Assembly: GCF_014202995.1 (NCBI RefSeq)
Contig: NZ_JACHIA010000005.1
Coordinates: forward strand, 248,001 to 312,000
Length of the DNA: 64,000 bases
DNA from: Longimicrobium terrae
Lineage (GTDB): Bacteria > Gemmatimonadota > Gemmatimonadetes > Longimicrobiales > Longimicrobiaceae
Reading direction: 5' to 3'
Shown here one piece after another: positions 34,759 through 44,552 of this stretch. Within the stretch, counting starts at the first letter, position 1. Each line of letters opens with the position of its first letter. The notes under the pieces were generated by a model that was given only the letters and a program-made list of their open reading frames with translations, made no database searches and was not told where the DNA came from. The position numbers were made by a program, and so were the translations under genes.

Positions 34759-35886
34759 TCAGCGCAGGCCGCCGATCTGAACCAAGCGCGGCGCGGGCGG
34801 CGTCACCATCGCGGCGCGGATCGCGGCTTCCTCGGGGTCGATCACCGCGCCGGAATCCACGTCGGCCTCCAGGATCTGCGTAATGCTTCCCGGACCGCCC
34901 GCGTCGATGGTGCGCGCCTGCTCCTTGGCGTGGTACGACGAGCGGACCAGCGGCCCGCTTTCCACGTGGCCGAAGCCCAGCTCGCGCTCGCCGATTTCCT
35001 TCCAGCGGCGGAACTCGTCGGGGTGCACCCACCGGTCCAGCGGCACGTGGTGCTCCGACGGGCGCAGGTACTGGCCCAGCGTGAGGATGTCGACCGAGGC
35101 CTCGCGCAGGTCCTTCATGGACTGGTAGATCTCGTCCTCGGTCTCGCCCATCCCCAGGATGATGGCGCTCTTGGTGAGCTGCGCCGGGTTCATCCGCTTT
35201 ACCGCGCCCAGAAAGCTGATGCTGCGCCAGTAGCGCGCGCCGGGACGGATCAGCTTGGACAGCCGCTCCACCGTGTCGATGTTGTGCGCCAGGATCTCCG
35301 GGCGCGCTTCCACGACGTTGCGCAGGGCGTCCTCGTTGCCCTTGAAGTCCGGAATCAGCACCTCGACGGTGCAGCCGGGAACGCGCTCGTGAATCTGGCG
35401 GATGGTTTCGGCATAGATGGTGGAGCCGCCGTCCTTGAGCTCGTCGCGGTTCACCGAGGTGATCACCGCGTGCTCCAGCCCCATCGTCACCACCGAATCG
35501 GCCACGCGGCGCGGCTCATCCCAGTCCAGTTCGGTGGGCATCCCGTGGGCGACCGCGCAGTACTTGCAGGCGCGGGTGCAGACGTCGCCCAGGATCATGA
35601 ACGTGGCCGTGCCGCTTTCCCAGCACTCGCCGATGTTGGGGCAGTGCGCTTCTTCGCAGACGGTGTGCAGCCCCTGCGACCGCATCAGCGACTGCAGGCG
35701 CAGGTAGTTGGTGCCTCCGGGCGCGCGGACCTTGAGCCACTCCGGCTTGCGCGCGCGATGGGCCACCGGCTCGCTGCCGTCGGGGCGCGGCAGGTTGACG
35801 GTGCCCTTGCTCTTTACGATCCCGTTGTCCTTGCCGGCGGGCGCGTAGCCGCGCGCGGGGACGTCGGGCGTGGAGATGCCGCTCAT
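34759..35886 (-). CDS. lipA: Lipoyl synthase
   Basis: 375 residues. Radical SAM enzyme that inserts two sulfurs into octanoyl groups on lipoyl domains. Auxiliary cluster motif 'CEEAHCPNIGEC' (C-x4-C-x5-C), radical SAM motif 'CTRACKYCAV' (C-x3-C-x2-C), 'SVNRDELKDGG', 'IPDFKGNEDAL' and the C-terminal 'GFGHVESGPLVRSSYHA' with the conserved RSSY. The N-terminal 50 residues are longer than in E. coli. Its products are needed by the SucB and PdhC lipoyl domains encoded nearby. Confidence 0.95.
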   Translation of the reverse strand: MSGISTPDVPARGYAPAGKDNGIVKSKGTVNLPRPDGSEPVAHRARKPEWLKVRAPGGTNYLRLQSLMRSQGLHTVCEEAHCPNIGECWESGTATFMILGDVCTRACKYCAVAHGMPTELDWDEPRRVADSVVTMGLEHAVITSVNRDELKDGGSTIYAETIRQIHERVPGCTVEVLIPDFKGNEDALRNVVEARPEILAHNIDTVERLSKLIRPGARYWRSISFLGAVKRMNPAQLTKSAIILGMGETEDEIYQSMKDLREASVDILTLGQYLRPSEHHVPLDRWVHPDEFRRWKEIGERELGFGHVESGPLVRSSYHAKEQARTIDAGGPGSITQILEADVDSGAVIDPEEAAIRAAMVTPPAPRLVQIGGLR

Positions 35887-36047
35887 ATGACTGCTCCGTG
35901 GGGCGAACCCCACCGTTGCACTCGGTTGGCTCCGGCCACGGCGCAACGCCGCGGGGCGGAACCGGGTTTCGCGAATGGTGCAAAGGTACGCCCCGGCGCC
36001 GCTTGGGGCAACGCCGGGGCCCATCTTTCTTGCACGTTGAGCGCGGT

Positions 36048-37736
36048 TCAGTCCCTTTCCGCCATCCCGCGCGGGGGCGATTCGGCCAGCAGGCGCGCGT
36101 CGTCCACATCAGCGGAACGAAGCTGGTCGATTCCGTTTGCTGCCAACCGGCGCGCGGCGGCGGCCGGGCGCGCGTCCCCGCGGTCCAGCGCCCACTGCGC
36201 GTGCGCGGCGAGGAGGGCGGCTTCCATCCCGCGCCCCAGGGTGAGCGCAAAGCGCCGCGCGCCCGCCTCCACCATCACGCGGTCCGCCACGTTCGCGCCG
36301 AGCCACGCCATTGCTCCGTGGATGGCGGACGACGCGGATTCCGCCACGGCGCGGAGCGACGGGTCGCGTACGGCCGCGGCCAGCGAGGCCGCTTCCGCCG
36401 CCAGCCGCTCCGGCGCGCCGGGCGACGACAGGGCGCGCAGCGTGTCGAGGGCGAGCACGTTGGTCGTCCCTTCCCAGATGGTGAGCACCTGGGCGTCCCG
36501 CAGCAGCATGGGGATCCCCGTGTCCTCCACGTACCCGGCGCCGCCGAACGCCTCCACCACCTCGCTGGTGACGGAAACGGACTGGCGCGCCGTGGTCAGC
36601 TTGGCGAGCGGCGTCAGCACGCGCAGCAGGGGGCGGTCCCCCTCCTCCATCACCCCCGCCTCGTCGCGGCCGAGCAGTTCGGCGACGCGAAAGGTAAGGT
36701 GCAGGGCGCCCTCGAACTCCGCCTGCAGCCCGGCGAGCGTGTCCGCGTGCAGCGGCTGGTGGATGAGGCGCGTGCCGAACGCTTCCCGCCGCGCCGCGTA
36801 GTCCCGGGCGAGGGCGATCCCGCGGCGCATGAGGGCGCAGGCGCTGACCGCGTTCCACGTGCGCGTCACGTTCAGCATGGGCGCGATGGAGCGCACGCCG
36901 CCGGAAAGCGCGCCGACGGGGATGGCGGGCACGCCGTCCAGCGTAAGCTCCGCCGTGGGCAGCTTTTTCGTCCCCAGCTTCTCCTTCAGGCGGTCGATGC
37001 GGATGTTCCGCAGCCGACCGTTGGCGTCGCGCGGCTCCAGGTAGAAGAGCGCGAGCCCAGCCCCTCCCGGCGGATTCCCCTCCGGCCGGGCGAGGGTGAG
37101 CGCCATCTGCGAGGTGGCGGCGGAGGTGAACCACTTTCGGCCATGCAGGCGCCATCCGCCGTCCGCGTCCCGCCGCGCGACGGTTTCCGAGCGGCCCACG
37201 TCGGAGCCGCCCGTGGTTTCCGTCATCCACTGGCCGCTGGTCCAGACCGCGGCGGGGTCGCGGGAGGTGAGATGGGGGACGGCGCGGGCGATCAGCTCCT
37301 CGTTTCCCGACGCGAGCAGGGCACGCGCGGCGCCGTCCGTCATCGCCAGCGGGCAGGAGTAGATGTCCGTGGAGGGCGTGAACAGGTAGGCGAGCGCGAA
37401 CTGGTGGATGCGCGAGAGCGCGCCGTGCGCCCGCTCGTACGCGACGGCCACCACGCCGTGCTCGGCCGTGATGCGCTCCGCCTGCCGCCACAGGGGCGTC
37501 AGTTCGATGCGGTCCACGCGGTTGCCCCATGCATCCCACTGCGTCAGCGTGGGCTCGCTCGCCCGGTCCGCCAGCTGCGCGGGATACAGTTCGGCGGAGA
37601 CGCGGCCCATCTCCCGGAGCGACGGTTCCACAGCGGCCAGGACGCCGGGCGGGAGCAGGCGCGCGAGGAGGGAGAGCAGCGCCCGGTCATCGTCGTACTG
37701 GTTGGCGAGCGCGGGCGGGGTCTGCGTGAAGGGCAT
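36048..37736 (-). CDS. AidB-like acyl-CoA dehydrogenase
   Basis: 562 residues from ATG 37736. Longer than ordinary acyl-CoA dehydrogenases (about 380) and with the AidB-type arrangement: 'SGQWMTETTGGSDVGRSETV' (FAD contact region), 'LHGRKWFTSAATSQMALTLA', 'GVRSIAPMLNVTRTWNAVSA', 'FGTRLIHQPLHADTLAGLQAE' (first 20 shown), 'EAFGGAGYVEDTGIPMLLRDAQVLTIWEGTTN' (key part 'IWEGTTN'). AidB is a DNA-associated flavoprotein of the alkylation response in E. coli, with weak isovaleryl-CoA activity. Whether this one acts on DNA damage or acyl-CoA cannot be told. About 160 bases separate it from lipA. Confidence 0.82.
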   Translation of the reverse strand: MPFTQTPPALANQYDDDRALLSLLARLLPPGVLAAVEPSLREMGRVSAELYPAQLADRASEPTLTQWDAWGNRVDRIELTPLWRQAERITAEHGVVAVAYERAHGALSRIHQFALAYLFTPSTDIYSCPLAMTDGAARALLASGNEELIARAVPHLTSRDPAAVWTSGQWMTETTGGSDVGRSETVARRDADGGWRLHGRKWFTSAATSQMALTLARPEGNPPGGAGLALFYLEPRDANGRLRNIRIDRLKEKLGTKKLPTAELTLDGVPAIPVGALSGGVRSIAPMLNVTRTWNAVSACALMRRGIALARDYAARREAFGTRLIHQPLHADTLAGLQAEFEGALHLTFRVAELLGRDEAGVMEEGDRPLLRVLTPLAKLTTARQSVSVTSEVVEAFGGAGYVEDTGIPMLLRDAQVLTIWEGTTNVLALDTLRALSSPGAPERLAAEAASLAAAVRDPSLRAVAESASSAIHGAMAWLGANVADRVMVEAGARRFALTLGRGMEAALLAAHAQWALDRGDARPAAAARRLAANGIDQLRSADVDDARLLAESPPRGMAERD

Positions 37737-38335
37737 GGGGCGGGTTGTGTGTCTGGGGAGGGGCGGACGCATGATCATTGATGCAGAGCCCGTGCACCGT
37801 CAAATGCCCGGGATCGCAACGAGCAGGCGCCGCCGATCTCCGTGAAAGATGCGCGGTCCATCATGGACAGCCGGGCTCACGGCCGGCTGTCAGGTTCTTC
37901 TGCCGTGACAGGCGACACCCCTCATCGGGCTCGGGTCCGCGGCCCGTCCGCCTCCGGGCTACGCGACTGTTCTTGGGCAGCCCATTCTTGTGCTGCATTT
38001 CAAAGTAACCGGAGGGGTTTCTTCTCCTGTGCAGATAGAGTCTCCAAACGGTGGATTGCCGCACTTAGCTCGGTGACAATCGCACACGACTGATCGGTAA
38101 GCTCAAGGGAGATTCTGTCTCCCAAGTGCCGATTGCGACTTCATCCGGCACAATGGAAATCTTCCGCCGTTTGCGAAGGTCTTTTGTCGGATTCCGAAGT
38201 GTACAGGCCACGGTTCCGGGCATCAGGACCGCTATTACGCGCCAGCTTACAACCTTTCAAGGGCGCGGTTATCATCGGTCTGCATCACGGCGCGGCTCCC
38301 GTCCTCCCCGGGCCGCATTCCTTCCAGACGCTTCC
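37737..38335. other. 599-base gap without a supported gene
   Basis: GC content is visibly lower than in the neighbours. The RHS reading frame is open back to 38126 but that part lacks the coding pattern of the gene proper. No convincing promoter, RNA or repeat was found; a small inverted repeat (GACAGCCGG...CCGGCTGTC, about 37863-37891) is present. Confidence 0.5.
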
Positions 38336-41300
38336 ATGCCGCAACACTCCCGCTCCGCCCTCGCCCGCCATGCGCGGGTACTCGTTTTCGTCCCCTTCCT
38401 CTCCGCCGCGGGCTGGCTGGGCCTGCGCGAACTCGCGGCCCGTCCATCCGCACCCGCGCGACCGGCGGCGAGCGCGGGGCACGCGGCTTCATCCTCCTCC
38501 AATCCTGACAAGCTGCATGCGGCCGCGAAGCCGGGCGCCGGCGCGAGCGGGATGGCGGCTGCGTTCGCGCCGCCCACGCCGCCCGTGCCGCCCTCCCCGC
38601 TCCCCGCGCTCAGCGAGGTGGTGCGGATGGCGTACCGCCAGGTGCTGGACCGCGATGCGACGCCGGCGGAGATCACGGCGCGCGTGTCGTGGATCTCCAC
38701 CGGGGGCGGAACGGTGGCGGCGCTGGTGGCGGATCTGGCGAAGTCGGCGGAGTACCAGGCGGCGTTCGTGACCGGCCACGGCGCCGATGTGGCGGTGGAC
38801 TCGCTCTTCCGCCACCTGTGGGACCGTCCCGCCACCCCGGCGGAGGTGACCAAGTGGAGCCCGCGGGTCACGGCTGGCAACTACCGGCAGGTGGTGGACT
38901 CCATTCAGGCCGACTGGTACCCGGCGGAGCAGTTCGGGCGCGACGCGGTGCCCGGCCGCCCCGTGACGCACTGGGACTCGCGCGCGCCGGTGATGGTGGT
39001 GCCGGGCACGGGAACGGATGCCTCGCGCGGCCAGTGCCTGAGCGCGCCGGCCGGCCTGGACGGCGTATACGAGTGCGGCGAACTGCGGGTGGCGCACGCG
39101 CTTCCCGCCGTCCGCGTGCTGAACCGCAGCCGCGCCCCCACGCTTCTGTACGGCAGCGACCAGGCGCACCCGATCCCCACGTTCGGCGTCTACGTGACGC
39201 CGCCGACGGGGCGCGCCGCGCTGACGCAGGTGACTGTGCGCGTTCACACCGGGCGCAGCATGCCGGAGGCGGGGGTGCTGCAGGCGCAGGCTACCTGGCG
39301 GGGGAGCAACTTCACCCCGGGGCAGACCAGCCACGTCTCGCTGAGCTACAACGCGCTGGAACAGAACACGGGCGTGTACGACTACTTCCTCGTGGTTACC
39401 GCCACCTACGCGGACGGACAGACGCAGGACTGGATCCGCCGTGGACGGTTCGCCATCGTGAACCGCAGGAACAGCCCGTTCGGCCGGGGCTGGTGGCTCG
39501 CCGGGCTGGAGCAGCTGGTGCTCTCGCCCAGCAACAACGGCTACAAGGAGATCCTGTGGGTGGGCGGGGACGGGAGCACGCGCCTGTACCAGCAGGGTCC
39601 GCTGGCGCGCGACAACGGGATCTGGGTGGCCCGCAACCCGGGCGGGCGGCCGGATACGCTCCGCACCAACACCACCTACCAGGACGCGGCGTACGTGCGG
39701 CGGTTGCGCAACGGCGCCAGCATCTACTACAGCGCGGACGGCAGCCACATCGCCACCGTGGATGTGCTGGACCGGCATACGCACTTCTGGCACGACTCCG
39801 GACGGCTGCAGGCCGTGTTCACGCCCACGGGCGTGGGCTACCTGGCGCACAAGCCGCCGTTCCGCTTCTACTACGACGCGAACGGCCGCCTGAACCGCGT
39901 GACCTCGCCCGACCTGGCGGGCAACGCGGCCCGCACCGTCACGCTGGGTCCGGACGCGACGGGGCGGCAGCTGTGGATAAAGGATCCGGGCGTGCCGGCG
40001 CGGCAGTTTCAGTACGGGGAAAACACCGAGCCCGGCCGGATGACGCGGAGCATCAGCCTGCGCGGCACCACGACGCGGTACGAGTACGACTGGGGCGCGG
40101 AGCTGTCCCGCGCGACCGTGTGGATGGGCGACCCGGCCAGGGACATCGGGTACGTGTACTACAACGCGTCCACGCGCGGGCACCCCAACATGGGCCTGCC
40201 CGTCCCCGCCGCGCAGGTCATCACCACCATCGACGGGCCGCGCCAGAACGCGGCGGACACCACGCGCTTCTGGCTGGACCGCTGGGGCGGGCCGGTGGCG
40301 GCGCAGGACCCGCTTGGGGCCGTGACCACCGTCACCCGGGGGGATACCCGCTTTCCCGCGCTGCCGACGGAAACGGTGGCGCCCAACGGACTGCGCTCCA
40401 CCGCGGAGTACGACGCGCGCGGCCGGGTGACGTCGACGCAGGTGATCAACCCGCTGAACGACGGGCGGAACTCGCGGACCACCGTGCTCTACGACGACAC
40501 GTGGGACGCGCCGGTGCGGATCGCCCGCTATGAGGTCTCGTCGACCGGTGCCCTGACGCAGCTGGTGGGCAAGGACACCATGGCCTACGACGCGGCGACG
40601 GGGAACCGGCTGTGGCAGCAGCTGGGGAACGACGCCGGGCGCCGCGTGAACTACGGGTACTATCCCGCGGGGAGCGCCTTCGCCGGGATGCCGGCCACCG
40701 TGCGCACGCCGGCGAACGTGGAGCACGGGGTGATGGGCGACTCCATCTACTACGACGGCGTCGGGAACATGGCCTCGACGGTGAGCCCTACCAAGATCCG
40801 TACCGAGTACGTGAACGACGGCCTGGGTCGCCCGTGGATGACCACCAGCCCGGTGGACCCGGCGCACGGCCTGTTCCGCCGCGACAGCGTGGTGTATGAC
40901 TCGGCGGGCCGCGTGGCGCTGACGGTCAGCCGCGGGCCGGCCATGTCCATCGCCACGACCAATCCGTCGCTCGGTGCGCCATGGACCACGCCGGAGGAGC
41001 GTCTCTACGTCGAGAACGTGTACAACACGTACGGCGAACTGACAGCCGTGCGCCGCTGGGCCGTGCCCGACACCGCGCACGTAGGTGTATTCCATACCGG
41101 GTTCGAGTACGACGCCGCCGGGCGCAAGACGGTCGAGATCGACGCCAAGGGAATGCGCGACTCGACGGTGTACGACAACGCCGGGAACGTGGTGGCCACG
41201 CGGTCGCGTCGCGGCTACCGCATCACCCTTGCCTACGACGCAGCCAACCGGCTGCGGACCCGCACCATCCCCGGAGCCGGGGTATCTCGCCGCGACACTA

Positions 41301-43645
41301 TTCCCGCCGGCGGGCCCAATAACTTCCTGTTCCCCCGGTTCGGGACGGACGCGTCGGGGAACGCTACGGTCGCGAACGGGACGGTCGACCTGCAGGGGGA
41401 TGTGGAGCGGTACTCGTACGACGTGATGGGCAACATGTTGTACGCGGCCAACCGCGACGCCATCGTGCGGCGGGGATACAATCCCAATGGTTCCATCTCG
41501 GGCGACACGCTGGTCATCGCCACGTACGCCACGCGCGACACCACGCAGCACGTGTACGGGCTGCGGTACGCCTACGACATGGCGGGGCGGCGGACGGCCC
41601 TGGTCCACCCGGCCACGCTGGCTCCCACGGGCGGGTGGACCGTCTATAACAACTACGATCCCACTACGGGCGCGCTTGCCTCGGTGCAGGATCCCGTGGG
41701 TACGCACCAGTTCGCCTACAACGTCGCGGGTGAAATGACGGGCGAACTGTACCCGAACGGAGTGACGGAAGTTTACGCGCACGACGGGGAGGGACGACTG
41801 CGCAGCAGGCGGCTGACGATCCCCGGCCCGGGGCTGGTGGATTCCGACTCCATGGTGTACGACGCCCGCGGCAAGATGGTGTTCGTGCAGCAGCAGATCG
41901 GCACCGTGCAGAACTTCTACTCGGGGCTGGGCAGCCTTGCGTGGTCGCGGATCGGAGACGGGACCTCGTACACCGAGCAGGGCTACATCCAGGACGCGCT
42001 CGGCAACACCGCGACGGAAGAAAAGTTCGACTACGCCACGCAGGACATTCCGCAGCTGCACGTGCGGAGGCGGATGTACGAAGCGGGCACGGGCCGGCTT
42101 GTCAGCGAGGCTGGGGCGCCGGGGTGGAACGCCGACAACACCGCGGTCCGTCAGGTCCGGTTTGATTCGGCGGGCAACACACGCTGGTCCAGTGACAGCC
42201 GCCTGTACGACGGCATGGTGAACACCCGCCGCAACGAGGGCAGGGTCAGCTACTACGACCCGGCCGACCGGCTGCGCGTCGTGGACATGAAGGCGTGCGC
42301 GTGGAGCACGGCATCCATTCCCCACAGCGTCTACTGGCGCTTTCCGCTGGGCGCGACGGAGATGAAGTGCTACATGCCGCGCGCGGGTGACCGGTCGGTG
42401 TACGAGGAGTACCGGTACGATGCGCTGGGGCGCCGTGTGCTGGTGCGCAGCCGTGAAATCTGCGAGATGGCGTGCCTGGACAAGGTGACGCGGACGGTGT
42501 GGGATGGAGACCGGCTGCTGTGGGAGATTCGCGCCGGGGGTGAGGATCCCGAGCGCGACGTGACCCCCGCGGGTCAGCTTCCGCCGTACCAGATCACCAC
42601 CGGGCGGGTGGCGTACACGTTCGGAGCGGCGCTGGACCATCCCCTGGCGGTGCACCGGTTCGACTACCGGGACTCGCTGTTCACCCGGTACGACACCGTG
42701 CAGGCCCCGCTCAGCATGCAGCCGCTGACCATCTACCCGCACACGAACTGGCGGGGCGACTACAAGATGGGCACGTTCATCACGGGCGAGCGGCAGCGGT
42801 GCGCGCGGGTGCCCACCACGGAAGGCGACCTCGAGACAGTGGACGGTTACCAGCCGGGCGGGTCCAGCGAACAGGGCGCGCTTCCAAACGTGAACGGGAT
42901 GTACTGGTACTGCTTGGCCGCGGTGCAGTGGTCCGGCAGCCACATCTGGCTGGACAACAGCCAGAGGGGCACGCCGCCCGGCAACCCGGACTTCTGGGTG
43001 GGGAGCCTGGTGCACAACAAGCGGGACCTGACGGGAAACCTGTACATGCGGAACAGGTACTACGATGCGCAGGCGGGCCGCTTCAGCCAGGAAGACCCCA
43101 TCGGCCTCGCGGGCGGGCTGAACGCGTACGGGTTCGCGGCGGGGGACCCGGTCAGCTACTCTGATCCGTATGGCTTGAGCGTGGATTCAATCAAGGTTCA
43201 AGGTCGAATTGCACAAATGAACATCACCTACCTGAGGAATCACTCGCGCGCGTTCAGACGCCTTTATGATGAACTCGATGCAGATCCTAAGGTTCGTATT
43301 CTGATTCGCGAGGCGAGGAATGAGGAGGAGGATCAAATTGGAAGAAACTCATTCAGCCCGCCAACTCAACCGGGTGGATGGTCCGAAATATTCCTGAGCC
43401 GTTCTTTCACTGAACAAGCGAATTACGACAACGCCAGATTGGGGCGCGACTGGCGATACAATTGGGCAGCTACTCTAGGGCACGAACTGGGGCATGCTGG
43501 GGGGTACTACGGAAAGTTGGACGCGAGCTGTGGAGCCGACCCGAACCCGGGCGGAACGGGCTGTATCATAGACTTTGAGAACACGGTCCGCTCGCAACTT
43601 CCGTCCGTTATGCGAGCGTGGCTAGGGGTTCGGCAATATTACTGA
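38336..43645 (+). CDS. RHS/YD-repeat polymorphic toxin with DUF4214-like N-terminus and HExxH metallopeptidase tip
   Basis: 1769 residues. N-terminal hydrophobic anchor or signal (about 10-30), Ala/Pro-rich linker, then a DUF4214-like helical domain (about 95-200, 'YRQVLDRDATPAEITARVSW' and 'LFRHLWDRPATPAEVTKW'). Residues about 380-1580 are RHS/YD repeats ('YYDANGRLNRV', 'YDAAGRKTVEIDAKG', 'YDALGRRVLVRSR'). The conserved RHS core ends near 1614 with 'RNRYYDAQAGRFSQEDPIGL' and 'NAYGFAAGDPVSYSDPYGL'. The last 155 residues are a variable tip with 'LGHELGHAGG' (His1716, Glu1717, His1720), an M91-like zinc protease pattern. GC falls from about 70% to about 50% at the tip, typical of exchanged toxin modules. 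ATG 38336 was chosen because it precedes the hydrophobic segment. Confidence 0.85.
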   Translation: MPQHSRSALARHARVLVFVPFLSAAGWLGLRELAARPSAPARPAASAGHAASSSSNPDKLHAAAKPGAGASGMAAAFAPPTPPVPPSPLPALSEVVRMAYRQVLDRDATPAEITARVSWISTGGGTVAALVADLAKSAEYQAAFVTGHGADVAVDSLFRHLWDRPATPAEVTKWSPRVTAGNYRQVVDSIQADWYPAEQFGRDAVPGRPVTHWDSRAPVMVVPGTGTDASRGQCLSAPAGLDGVYECGELRVAHALPAVRVLNRSRAPTLLYGSDQAHPIPTFGVYVTPPTGRAALTQVTVRVHTGRSMPEAGVLQAQATWRGSNFTPGQTSHVSLSYNALEQNTGVYDYFLVVTATYADGQTQDWIRRGRFAIVNRRNSPFGRGWWLAGLEQLVLSPSNNGYKEILWVGGDGSTRLYQQGPLARDNGIWVARNPGGRPDTLRTNTTYQDAAYVRRLRNGASIYYSADGSHIATVDVLDRHTHFWHDSGRLQAVFTPTGVGYLAHKPPFRFYYDANGRLNRVTSPDLAGNAARTVTLGPDATGRQLWIKDPGVPARQFQYGENTEPGRMTRSISLRGTTTRYEYDWGAELSRATVWMGDPARDIGYVYYNASTRGHPNMGLPVPAAQVITTIDGPRQNAADTTRFWLDRWGGPVAAQDPLGAVTTVTRGDTRFPALPTETVAPNGLRSTAEYDARGRVTSTQVINPLNDGRNSRTTVLYDDTWDAPVRIARYEVSSTGALTQLVGKDTMAYDAATGNRLWQQLGNDAGRRVNYGYYPAGSAFAGMPATVRTPANVEHGVMGDSIYYDGVGNMASTVSPTKIRTEYVNDGLGRPWMTTSPVDPAHGLFRRDSVVYDSAGRVALTVSRGPAMSIATTNPSLGAPWTTPEERLYVENVYNTYGELTAVRRWAVPDTAHVGVFHTGFEYDAAGRKTVEIDAKGMRDSTVYDNAGNVVATRSRRGYRITLAYDAANRLRTRTIPGAGVSRRDTIPAGGPNNFLFPRFGTDASGNATVANGTVDLQGDVERYSYDVMGNMLYAANRDAIVRRGYNPNGSISGDTLVIATYATRDTTQHVYGLRYAYDMAGRRTALVHPATLAPTGGWTVYNNYDPTTGALASVQDPVGTHQFAYNVAGEMTGELYPNGVTEVYAHDGEGRLRSRRLTIPGPGLVDSDSMVYDARGKMVFVQQQIGTVQNFYSGLGSLAWSRIGDGTSYTEQGYIQDALGNTATEEKFDYATQDIPQLHVRRRMYEAGTGRLVSEAGAPGWNADNTAVRQVRFDSAGNTRWSSDSRLYDGMVNTRRNEGRVSYYDPADRLRVVDMKACAWSTASIPHSVYWRFPLGATEMKCYMPRAGDRSVYEEYRYDALGRRVLVRSREICEMACLDKVTRTVWDGDRLLWEIRAGGEDPERDVTPAGQLPPYQITTGRVAYTFGAALDHPLAVHRFDYRDSLFTRYDTVQAPLSMQPLTIYPHTNWRGDYKMGTFITGERQRCARVPTTEGDLETVDGYQPGGSSEQGALPNVNGMYWYCLAAVQWSGSHIWLDNSQRGTPPGNPDFWVGSLVHNKRDLTGNLYMRNRYYDAQAGRFSQEDPIGLAGGLNAYGFAAGDPVSYSDPYGLSVDSIKVQGRIAQMNITYLRNHSRAFRRLYDELDADPKVRILIREARNEEEDQIGRNSFSPPTQPGGWSEIFLSRSFTEQANYDNARLGRDWRYNWAATLGHELGHAGGYYGKLDASCGADPNPGGTGCIIDFENTVRSQLPSVMRAWLGVRQYY

Positions 43646-43676
43646 TCTCAGTTCCAGAGTTGCGGAGACCGTGGTG

Positions 43677-44138
43677 ATGAATCTTCTTCGAGCAATGCGA
43701 ATGGTCGGTGTACCGCTCTGTCTGGCAAGCGCTTGCCGCAGCGCCGATCCGGTATTCTGGCAAGCGGGTGAAATCTACCGGTTGACTCTCGTTGCGAGGG
43801 AGCGGCCAGATCTCAGCCCCAGCGCGAGAAAGTACCATGGCACGTTGCGGGATACACTTGTTCTTTTGTTGAGAGTAGATTCTGTCTCCGATTCTGGTGC
43901 ACTCGGCGTCTACAGTGGTCAGTTGCGTGGATTCGGAGTGCGAATAGGTGCTCCTACGCCTGCTGGCAGGGAGTTCCAGGCGTCCGGCGACAGTGTGCTT
44001 ATCATGGAACTTGCCCCTCGTGTAACTGATGGCGGACTTAGCTTGAGGGGAGAAGTACATGAAGGATCGATTGCGGGGAACTGGTCCACGGAATCGGTTC
44101 CACAGGCGACAGGAGTATTCACGATAACAAAGCAGTAA
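43677..44138 (+). CDS. Candidate immunity protein, exported, GC-poor
   Basis: 153 residues; GGAG nine bases before ATG 43677 decides the start over two GTGs. Hydrophobic N-terminus 'MNLLRAMRMVGVPLCLASAC' (exactly 20) looks like a signal peptide, possibly with a lipobox Cys. The rest is predicted beta-rich ('IYRLTLVARERPDLSP', 'DTLVLLLRVDSVSDSG', 'VLIMELAPRVTDGGLSLRGE'). It starts 31 bases after the RHS stop on the same strand and shares the toxin tip's low GC (48% in a hand-counted 60-base line), the usual position and composition of a cognate immunity gene. No family recognised; an exported location would match a toxin acting in the periplasm or at the surface. Confidence 0.6.
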   Translation: MNLLRAMRMVGVPLCLASACRSADPVFWQAGEIYRLTLVARERPDLSPSARKYHGTLRDTLVLLLRVDSVSDSGALGVYSGQLRGFGVRIGAPTPAGREFQASGDSVLIMELAPRVTDGGLSLRGEVHEGSIAGNWSTESVPQATGVFTITKQ

Positions 44139-44552
44139 AAGGCTCGGTTGCGGGATGCGATGTTGCTGGTCTTTTCGTTGTTGTCCGGAGCCGGACGGGC
44201 AAACTTCGAGGTTGAGGCTGTTCAGTGAGCCGAGGCCAAGGCTGTCACTGGAGATCTCTCTTTCGGCGGACCCGGTCTCCGAGTGACTCTGCCAGTATCT
44301 ACGCTGCAGTACTCCGGCGGTACGGGGCGGGTTCATCCCGGTTCGACAACCAGCCCGGGCCGTGGCGGTGCAAGTGGAGAGGAAACCAGGCGGGCTCGCT
44401 GCTCCCGGAGTTCGTGACTTTCCTCTGAGTTGGCGGGTGGGGAACACGTTGGTTTTCATCCCGGCCCGGGGCGGCGACCCGCTCCGCGCGAACCGGCTCG
44501 CCAAGCCGCACACAATCGGCCCCCGTCATCGCTCGTGTACCCGGCTGACGCG
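44139..44552. other. 414-base gap between convergent genes
   Basis: No supported gene. GC-poor at first, then GC-rich toward hom. Short inverted repeats (TCCGGAGCCGGA, 44188-44199) are present but no clear terminator was found. It may contain remnants of exchanged RHS tip modules, which I could not demonstrate. Confidence 0.45.

Noticed and set aside
38126-38335. N-terminal extension of the RHS protein
   Set aside because: The region has lower GC and no coding-like pattern, and the extension would put the hydrophobic export segment 80 residues in.
38489-43015. Very long open frame on the minus strand opposite the RHS gene
   Set aside because: It mirrors codon structure of a GC-rich gene on the other strand; the translation is rich in His/Arg/Gln with no domain, and the RHS frame shows clear YD repeats.
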